Below are positions 26,733 to 32,410 of a stretch of DNA of 38,917 bases, piece by piece (the first letter of the stretch is position 1; the number at the start of each line of letters is the position of its first letter). The DNA lies in the NCBI RefSeq assembly GCF_003725535.1, contig NZ_RJSF01000008.1:23365-62281 (forward strand). Reading direction: 5' to 3'. Made by a program: the position numbers and the translations under genes. Source of the stretch: Nocardioides pocheonensis. GTDB lineage: Bacteria > Actinomycetota > Actinomycetes > Propionibacteriales > Nocardioidaceae. The notes under the pieces were generated by a model. It was not told the origin of the DNA, made no database searches, and saw only the letters and a list, made by a program, of their open reading frames with translations.

Positions 26733-28403
26733 CTACGCCGAGCCCAGGTAGGCGTGCACCAGCGGGACGACCGACGCGCCCTCCCCGGAGGCCGCGGCGA
26801 CGCGCTTCATCGACCCGCCGCGGACGTCCCCGGCGGCGAAGATGCCCGGCACCGACGTCTCGAGGTTGGCCGGCGGGCTGCCGCCGACCCAGAGGTGCTT
26901 GGGGATGTCGCGACCGGTGAGGACGAAGCCACGGTCGTCCCGGCAGATCGCCTCGGGCAGCCAGCCGCACCCGGGCTCGGCGCCGAGCAGCAGGAAGAGG
27001 CCGGCGACCTCGCGTCGGGTCTCCTCGCCTGTGTTCAGGTCGCGCACGGTGATCCACTGGAGGCGCTCGTCCCCGCCGCCGTCGACGACCTGGCCGCACG
27101 GCTGCACCCGGATCACGTCGTTGTAGCCGATCTCGCGGATCAGGTAGTCCGACATCGTCGCGGACAGGTCGGGTCGCCGGACGAGGATGGTCACCGAGCG
27201 GGCGAACCGGGCCAGGTGGATGGCGGCCTGGCCGGCGGAGTTGCCGCCGCCGACGACCACGGCGTCGTAGCCCTCCAGCTCCCGGGCAGCGCTGACGGCG
27301 GCGCCGTAGTGGACGCCGTTGCCGACGAGGTCCTCGAGGGCCGGGATGCCGAGCCGGCGGTAGTCCACGCCGGTGGAGATCACGACGGCGCGGGCGTGCA
27401 CGTCGCCGCCCTCGGTGCGCACGACGTGCGGCTTGCCGTCGGCGCCGGGCTCGACCGAGGTCACCGGCCAGCCGGTGAAGAACTGGGTGCCGAAGCGGAT
27501 CGCCTGGTTGCGGGCCCGCTGGGCGAGCCGCATGCCGGAGATGCCGCGCGGGAAGCCGAGGTAGTTGCGGATCATCGAGCTGGTGCCGGCCTGGCCGCCG
27601 ATGGCGTCGGCCTCGATCACCACCGTGCTCAGGCCCTCGGAGGAGCCGTAGACCGCCGCCGCGAGGCCGGCGGGGCCCGCGCCCAGCACGACCAGGTCGA
27701 CCACCCGCTCGACGTCGATGTCGGCGGGTCGCCCGTAGATCAGCGAGGCCACGTCGCGCACCGACGAGACAGCCAGGGGCGGTCGGCCGATGCGGCTGAA
27801 GATCGGGTAGTCGCGCGGGCCGTCGTACGACGCCAGCAGCTCGGCTCCGCGCTGGGAGTCGGGGTGGACGACCGCGCTCGGCATGCCCATCCGGTCGAGG
27901 AAGTCGCGCACCTGGGCCGTCAGGGTGTCGGGAGTCGGCGTGACGATCTCGGCGGCGACCACCTCGGGCGCCGCCACGGTCGATCCCCAGTCGGAGAGCA
28001 GCTCGGTGACGGCGGTGTGGAACTCCTCGTCCCGCGCTCCCCGCGGCATCAGCAGGAAGGCGTCGTACTTGCCGGTCGCCAGGCCCGGGCGCAGGGCCGC
28101 GGCGTCGTCCATGAAGTGGTCCCAGTGCGCGGTCACGATCCGTCGCGCCGTCGGCACGATCCCGCGCCACGCGTGCATCGCCATGTGCACCTGGTCGTCG
28201 GGCAGGCGGGACTCGGTGACCAGCAGCGCGACCTGGTGACCGCCGGTGCGCGCGGCCCTCAGCAGCTCGGCGGTCTCCTCGCCGGAGCGCGCCACGCGGA
28301 TGTCGTAGTCGCGCAGGTAGCGGCCGAACTCGCTCTCCAGGACGTCGGCGTGCTCCGGCGCGCACAGCACGATCCAGGGGAGCCGCGGAGACGGATCTGT
28401 CAC
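26733..28403 (-). CDS. Receiver/thioredoxin-like/thioredoxin-reductase fusion flavoprotein, redox Cys absent
   Basis: 556 aa, ATG at 28403. Residues about 8-140 resemble a response-regulator receiver, but the phosphoacceptor position reads Glu (LLVTESRLPDD, E64). Residues about 155-225 resemble a glutaredoxin/thioredoxin-like fold with no CxxC. Residues about 232-556 form a thioredoxin-reductase-type two-dinucleotide flavoprotein: FAD motif VVLGAGPAGLAAAVY (238-252), NADPH motif VVVGGGNSAGQAAIHLA (382-398), and the FAD-closing GIFAAGDVRGGSMKRVA near the C-terminus. The redox CxxC of true reductases is replaced by HYGAAVSAA (about 365-373). It therefore cannot reduce thioredoxin in the normal way; an NAD(P)H:quinone, ferredoxin or flavin reductase or a sensor role is possible. 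Confidence 0.85.
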   Translation of the reverse strand: MTDPSPRLPWIVLCAPEHADVLESEFGRYLRDYDIRVARSGEETAELLRAARTGGHQVALLVTESRLPDDQVHMAMHAWRGIVPTARRIVTAHWDHFMDDAAALRPGLATGKYDAFLLMPRGARDEEFHTAVTELLSDWGSTVAAPEVVAAEIVTPTPDTLTAQVRDFLDRMGMPSAVVHPDSQRGAELLASYDGPRDYPIFSRIGRPPLAVSSVRDVASLIYGRPADIDVERVVDLVVLGAGPAGLAAAVYGSSEGLSTVVIEADAIGGQAGTSSMIRNYLGFPRGISGMRLAQRARNQAIRFGTQFFTGWPVTSVEPGADGKPHVVRTEGGDVHARAVVISTGVDYRRLGIPALEDLVGNGVHYGAAVSAARELEGYDAVVVGGGNSAGQAAIHLARFARSVTILVRRPDLSATMSDYLIREIGYNDVIRVQPCGQVVDGGGDERLQWITVRDLNTGEETRREVAGLFLLLGAEPGCGWLPEAICRDDRGFVLTGRDIPKHLWVGGSPPANLETSVPGIFAAGDVRGGSMKRVAAASGEGASVVPLVHAYLGSA

Positions 28404-28469
28404 GCGCCCACCCTAGGTCGCGCCGGTCCGGCTGCCCACCGGATTGTCGCGCCCGGCAGGATGGTGGGC

Positions 28470-29075
28470 ATGGCCGAGGAGCACTACTTCACCGCCGACC
28501 CGCAGGCGGCGTTCAAGCGGATCCCCGTGAGCGCCAACGTCTGGGGACACTGGCTCGAGCTGACCTCCGGCTCGGGCGTGTTCGCCCAGGGCAGGCTCGA
28601 CATCGGTACCGGGGTGCTGCTGCGTGAGCAGGCGGCCCCCGAGGGCGCCCGCAGCGTGCTGGACCTCGGCTGCGGGTACGGCGTGATCGGGCTGGCGATC
28701 GCGGTCGCGGTGCCGGAGTGCCGGGTGACCGCGATCGACGTGAACGAGCGCGCCGTCCTGCTGGCCAACGAGAACGCTGCCGCCCTCGGCATCGACGACC
28801 GCTTCGTCGCCTGTCGGCCCGACGAGGTCGACCCGGCGGCGGTCTTCGACGAGATCTGGTCGAACCCGCCGATCCGGATCGGCAAGGAGGCGCTGCACGA
28901 GCTGCTGCTCACGTGGCTCCCGCGGCTGGCTCCGGACGGACGCGCCCGTCTCGTCGTGGGCAAGAACCTCGGCGCGGACTCCCTCGCCGGGTGGCTCACC
29001 GAGCAGGGCTACCCGACCGCCAAGGTCGCCAGCGCCAAGGGCTTCCGCGTGCTGGAGTCGCGGCGCGCGGACTGA
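28470..29075 (+). CDS. RsmC/MTS-type class I methyltransferase
   Basis: 201 aa. ATG at 28470 is chosen because AGGA lies about 8 nt upstream; the ATG at 28461 would abut its own site. Residues about 60-75 contain VLDLGCGYGVIGLAIA (SAM motif I), then VTAIDVNERAVLLANENA (motif II) and the catalytic-type SNPPIRIG (motif IV, NPP-[FIY]), as in the C-terminal domain of RsmC/RlmG rRNA m2G methyltransferases. It is a single MTS domain without the N-terminal duplicated domain of E. coli RsmC. It probably methylates guanine in rRNA or an exocyclic amine. Confidence 0.85.
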   Translation: MAEEHYFTADPQAAFKRIPVSANVWGHWLELTSGSGVFAQGRLDIGTGVLLREQAAPEGARSVLDLGCGYGVIGLAIAVAVPECRVTAIDVNERAVLLANENAAALGIDDRFVACRPDEVDPAAVFDEIWSNPPIRIGKEALHELLLTWLPRLAPDGRARLVVGKNLGADSLAGWLTEQGYPTAKVASAKGFRVLESRRAD

Positions 29076-29090
29076 CCGCCTCCTAGGCGG
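29076..29090. terminator. Short hairpin between convergent genes
   Basis: CCGCCT/AGGCGG stem with a 3-nt loop directly after the methyltransferase stop, overlapping the stop codon of the ferredoxin gene on the other strand. No T-run. Weak candidate for a bidirectional terminator. Confidence 0.35.
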
Positions 29091-29298
29091 ACTCGCGCAG
29101 CCGCAGCGCTTGCAGCGGGCAGGCGCTCACCGCACGACGGGCGAGGTCGTCGAGCTGACGCGGGACCCGCGGCTCCGGCTCGCCGGTCCGCGACAGCGGG
29201 AAGCCCCACTCGTCGGAGCCGAGCAGCTCGGGCAGCAGCTCCGCGCAGGAGCCGTGCCCGTCGCAGCGCGTCCAGTCGACGTGCAACCTCGTGGTCAT
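29083..29298 (-). CDS. Ferredoxin, 3-Cys ([3Fe-4S]-type)
   Basis: 71 aa, ATG at 29298. The cluster motif is C12-D-G-H-G-S-C18 with the third cysteine C60 in ACPLQAL. The middle position that would be Cys in a [4Fe-4S] ferredoxin is His15, so a [3Fe-4S] cluster is expected, as in cytochrome P450-type ferredoxins. The ATG overlaps the stop of the NuoF-like gene by four bases. Likely electron donor or acceptor for the NuoF-like flavoprotein; no P450 is nearby. Confidence 0.85.
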   Translation of the reverse strand: MTTRLHVDWTRCDGHGSCAELLPELLGSDEWGFPLSRTGEPEPRVPRQLDDLARRAVSACPLQALRLRESA

Positions 29299-30476
29299 CG
29301 GCGTACACCTCCCGTGCGGTGGCTGTCGCAGTGGCCGTGCAAGTGCTCGGTCACGTGCCGGTCGAACACGCGCAGCGTGCTGGACACGAAGCGCACCGTG
29401 CCGTCGGGGTGCTTGCACGCGCCGCGGCCCGTGACCAGGTGCTGCACCCGGTCGAGCTCCTGGAGCAGGGCCGGGTCGGCGCCCGGGCGCGCCAGCCGGG
29501 TCATGGTGCGGGCCAGGTGCGGCAGGCCGTTGAGGCACGGTCCGCACTGCCGGGCGCTCTGGCTGGCCAGGTACGTCGCCACGCGGGCGGACACGTCGAG
29601 GGGGCAGGCGCCGGTCTCGAGCAGGTGCACGATGCCGGCGCCGGGGGTCGCGCCGAACGGTGCCAGGCCGGGTCGCGACAGGGGAGTGTCGAGAGCGTGA
29701 CCGGGGATCCAGGCGCCGTGGTAGCCGCCGATCAGGACCGCCTGCACCTCCCGCGGGTCGGCGCCGCCGCGCTCGAGCACCTCGCGCAGCGGCACGCCGC
29801 GGCGGGCCTCGAGGACACCGGGGTGGTTGAGGAGGCCGGGCCGGCTCTCGGTCAGCGAGATCAGGAAGGTGCCCGGGTCGTCCTGGAGGCCCTGGCTGCG
29901 AAACCAGGTGGCGCCGTAGCGGACGAGGAGGGCCAGCTGGGCCAGCGTCTCGGCGTTGAGGACGAGCGTCGGCCGACCGCCGACACCCTTGCGGAAGACG
30001 GGGGTCGACGGGTCCGTCGGCACGGGGTCGTGACCGTTGAGCTGGTTGACCAGAGCGGTCTCCTGGCCGGCGACGAACGAGTCCAGGAGGCGGCGGACCT
30101 CGATGCCCCGGCGCTCCGGAGGCATGGGAACTCGCGCGCCGAGCGCCAGCACGGTGCGGCTCGGCCGCAACGCGTGCCGAAGCACCTCGAGGCCGTCGAG
30201 CACCAGGTCGGGCGACTTGTGCAGCAGGACGGCGTCCTTGTGGCTGAGCGGCTCGCCCTCCATGGCGTTGCCGACGACCACCGGACGACGGCCCTCGAGG
30301 GCGGCGAGCTTGCGTGCGGTCGGGAAGCCGGCGCCGCCGCGTCCGGTGAGGCCGGCCCGCTCCAGCAGGTCGATCAGCGAGCGGGTGCTGACCTGCGGGA
30401 CGCGGTCGCCCGGGTGGTCGGCGAGCAGGCGGGTCTCGCCGAGCGGGGGAGCAGACACGTCGGTCGTCACGGTCAT
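29295..30476 (-). CDS. NuoF-like FMN/iron-sulfur oxidoreductase
   Basis: 393 aa, ATG at 30476, overlapping the upstream gene by four bases. FMN-site motif TGRGGAGFPTARKL (about 44-57) and the NAMEGEPLSHKDAVLL block (about 70-85) match the NADH-binding 51-kDa (NuoF) fold; an SLBB-like part is seen around RGVPLREVLERGG (226-238) with AVLIGGYHGAW. The N3-type cluster region reads SARQCGPCLNG (C311, C314) plus C354 in GRGACKHPDG. The first Cys of the NuoF C-x2-C-x2-C motif is Ala/absent, while the 40-residue spacing to the last Cys is kept. No NuoE/NuoG partners are present. It probably links a nucleotide or ferredoxin to the membrane heme protein. Confidence 0.8.
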   Translation of the reverse strand: MTVTTDVSAPPLGETRLLADHPGDRVPQVSTRSLIDLLERAGLTGRGGAGFPTARKLAALEGRRPVVVGNAMEGEPLSHKDAVLLHKSPDLVLDGLEVLRHALRPSRTVLALGARVPMPPERRGIEVRRLLDSFVAGQETALVNQLNGHDPVPTDPSTPVFRKGVGGRPTLVLNAETLAQLALLVRYGATWFRSQGLQDDPGTFLISLTESRPGLLNHPGVLEARRGVPLREVLERGGADPREVQAVLIGGYHGAWIPGHALDTPLSRPGLAPFGATPGAGIVHLLETGACPLDVSARVATYLASQSARQCGPCLNGLPHLARTMTRLARPGADPALLQELDRVQHLVTGRGACKHPDGTVRFVSSTLRVFDRHVTEHLHGHCDSHRTGGVRR

Positions 30477-31048
30477 CGGGCCACCTGCCTCGGCGTACGG
30501 GTCCAGCCTCGGGTGTCGAAGGACGGCGACAGCCGCCAGGTCACGGCCGCGGCCACGGCGGCGACGCAGCCGAGGGCCACGCCGTCGAGCCACAGGGTCG
30601 CGGCGTCCGTCCCGGTGCCGATCGCGTGCATCAGCGCCACCGGCCACAACGCGTACGTCGCCCAGTGCACCGCCTTGAACACGCGCGGACCGACCTTGTC
30701 GCGCAGCAGGCTCACCACGGTGATGACGCCGAGCAGGTCGACCGCCAGCGTGCCCAGGCCCAGCCACAGCGGCCGGTAGCTGCCGAGGAACGGGAACACC
30801 AGGTCCACGAGGCGCAGCTGGGCGTACGGGTCGAACAGCAGCGTGCCGAGGTGGACCGCGACGAGCCCGACGCCGGTCAGCGCTGCGGTGCGGTGGACCT
30901 CGTTGAGGCCGAAGCGGCCGAGCCCCAGTGCGTCGCGACCCGAGCGGGTCACGATCCCCAGCACGAGGGAGATCGTGAACGCGACGAGCGCGGCGACGCC
31001 GGCTCCGCGGCCGAGGTCCCAGAGGGCGGTGGTCAGGGTTGCACTCAT
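30473..31048 (-). CDS. Ferric-reductase-like bis-heme membrane protein
   Basis: 191 aa, ATG at 31048. About five to six hydrophobic helices. Two His pairs with the spacing of transmembrane b-heme ligands: H52 and H128 on one side, H66 and H141 on the other (intervals of 14 and 13 within helices EVHRTAALTGVGLVAVH and AVHWATYALWPVALMH). This corresponds to the ferric reductase/MsrQ/YedZ transmembrane domain without a C-terminal FAD/NAD domain. It overlaps both neighbours by 4 bp. It should move electrons across the membrane, receiving them from the NuoF-like protein. Confidence 0.85.
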   Translation of the reverse strand: MSATLTTALWDLGRGAGVAALVAFTISLVLGIVTRSGRDALGLGRFGLNEVHRTAALTGVGLVAVHLGTLLFDPYAQLRLVDLVFPFLGSYRPLWLGLGTLAVDLLGVITVVSLLRDKVGPRVFKAVHWATYALWPVALMHAIGTGTDAATLWLDGVALGCVAAVAAAVTWRLSPSFDTRGWTRTPRQVAR

Positions 31049-31950
31049 GCGGCGATCTCCTTCGGCCACTGGTTGAGCGTGGCGATGTCGCCGTCGTGGG
31101 ACACCAGCCGGGCGGGAAGAGCGGTGTGCTGCAGCCAGGCGACGGCTGCGTCGCCCTTGACCAGCGCGGCGGTCGCCGCCGTGTTGGCCCGGGCGCAGGT
31201 CGGGGCCACCACCGTCACGCTGCGCCAGCGGCCGGTCGCCGGCCGGGCGGTGACCGGGTCGACCAGGTGGTGCAGCGCGACGCCCTCGCGCAGCCAGGTG
31301 CGGCGCGCGATGCTCGAGGTGGCGACGGCGGCGCCGTCGGCGAGGGTGATCTGCTGGGGGAGGTCGGTGGACAGGTCCTGGACCGTCACCTGCCAGCCGC
31401 CCTCGGGGCTCGGGCCGGCGGTGGCGATGTCGCCGCCGAGGCTGACCAGCACGCCCGTGCCCAGGCGATCGGCGACGGCCTCCGCGCACCAGTCGGCGGC
31501 CACGGCCTTCGCGGTCGCGCCCAGGTCGAGCTGGGTGCCGCGGGCGAGGCGCATCCGGGTGCCGTCCAGGACGACGGAGCGCCACCCGGTGGGCCGGCGT
31601 ACGACGCGGACCGGAACGGCCGCACCGTCCCGGAGCTCCTCGATGTCGCGGTCGTAGCCGAGATCGACCAGCGTGGCGCCGATCGTGGGGTCGACGGCAC
31701 CGTCGGTGTGCCGGGCCGCGTCGAGGGCGACCGCCATGAGGTCGGCCAGGGTCGGGCTCAGCCGGCTCCAGCCCTCTGCGTCCGTGGTCAGGGTGAGCAG
31801 CTCGCTGTCGCGGCGGAACCGGCTGCAGGCGCGGTCGATGTCGGCGAGGACCTCGTCGACGACGGCGCCGGCGGCCGCGAGGGCCTCCGGCGCGGTCACC
31901 ACCAGGCGACAGCTGGTGCTCCACTGCTCCCAGTCACGGACGGCGGTCAT
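31045..31950 (-). CDS. apbE: FAD:protein FMN transferase (ApbE family)
   Basis: 301 aa from ATG at 31950; a GTG at 31953 is possible. ApbE attaches FMN from FAD to a Thr/Ser of target proteins. Motifs: CSRFRRDSELLTL near the start, QLDLGATAKAVAADW (about residue 147), VSLGGDIATAG (about 172) and VDPVTARPAT with the Mg-binding Asp (about 235). No signal peptide or lipobox, so unlike many ApbE proteins it may act in the cytoplasm or need re-evaluation of the start. The start overlaps the stop of the Ser/Thr-rich gene (TGATG). Confidence 0.88.
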   Translation of the reverse strand: MTAVRDWEQWSTSCRLVVTAPEALAAAGAVVDEVLADIDRACSRFRRDSELLTLTTDAEGWSRLSPTLADLMAVALDAARHTDGAVDPTIGATLVDLGYDRDIEELRDGAAVPVRVVRRPTGWRSVVLDGTRMRLARGTQLDLGATAKAVAADWCAEAVADRLGTGVLVSLGGDIATAGPSPEGGWQVTVQDLSTDLPQQITLADGAAVATSSIARRTWLREGVALHHLVDPVTARPATGRWRSVTVVAPTCARANTAATAALVKGDAAVAWLQHTALPARLVSHDGDIATLNQWPKEIAA

Positions 31951-32255
31951 CACGACCCCGACGTGGTCGCGTGACTCGAGCTGCTGCTCTTGCCGGAGCC
32001 GGCGAGGCTGCTGCTCTTGCTGGAGTGGCTCGTGGTGCCGGTGTTCGCGGTGGTGCCGCTCGACGTACCGGTCGACGTGCCGGTGCTGCCCTGGTTGGTC
32101 GTCGTGCCGGTGGTCGTGGTGGCCGTCGCGCCACCTGCGGCAGACGCGGCACCGAGGGCCACCGCGGTGCCGAGGGCACCGGCGGCGCCGAGGGCCACGA
32201 TGCCCTGCTGGGCACGACGGCTGCGGCGGATCCTGAGGTCACGGCTCTTGCTCAT
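31950..32255 (-). CDS. Ser/Thr-rich membrane-anchored protein, first gene of the redox operon
   Basis: 101 aa, ATG at 32255. A basic N-terminus (MSKSRDLRIRRSRR) precedes one hydrophobic Ala/Gly segment at about residues 18-42, then about 58 residues that are nearly all Thr, Ser and Gly. No FMN-binding domain is visible, although its place next to apbE is where an FMN-binding-domain target is usually encoded. SGTT/TGTS units occur in the tail, faintly like the S/T-G-x-T flavinylation motif. It may be a cell-wall-spanning linker or an ApbE substrate; both are guesses. Confidence 0.7.
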   Translation of the reverse strand: MSKSRDLRIRRSRRAQQGIVALGAAGALGTAVALGAASAAGGATATTTTGTTTNQGSTGTSTGTSSGTTANTGTTSHSSKSSSLAGSGKSSSSSHATTSGS

Positions 32256-32410
32256 GACAAGAAGGATCCATCGGGAATCTGTGTGCTTCCTTGGAGCCGT
32301 GCAGCGGGATGCTGTCGATCTGCTGGGCCCGCCCGCGCCGGCCGGCACTGCTCCCGGGGACACGCCCGGCCCGGCGACGAGGCGGCAGAGACGTGGAGGA
32401 TGATCGGATC
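32256..32410. other. Divergent intergenic region, redox operon and ppdK
   Basis: 155 bp between divergent genes. No convincing -35/-10 pair could be read on either strand. GGAGGA at 32395-32400 is the ppdK ribosome-binding site. GC-rich short inverted stretches (CCGGCCGG around 32339) are present. Confidence 0.4.

Noticed and set aside
26754-28460. Long N-terminal extension of the methyltransferase frame running antisense through the flavoprotein gene
   Set aside because: It is the complement of a convincing flavoprotein; the methyltransferase homology begins only after 28470.
29083-30476. Complex I (nuo) remnant
   Set aside because: Only a NuoF-like protein is present; no NuoE, NuoG or membrane subunits, and the coupled genes are ApbE and a heme membrane protein, so a separate system is more likely.
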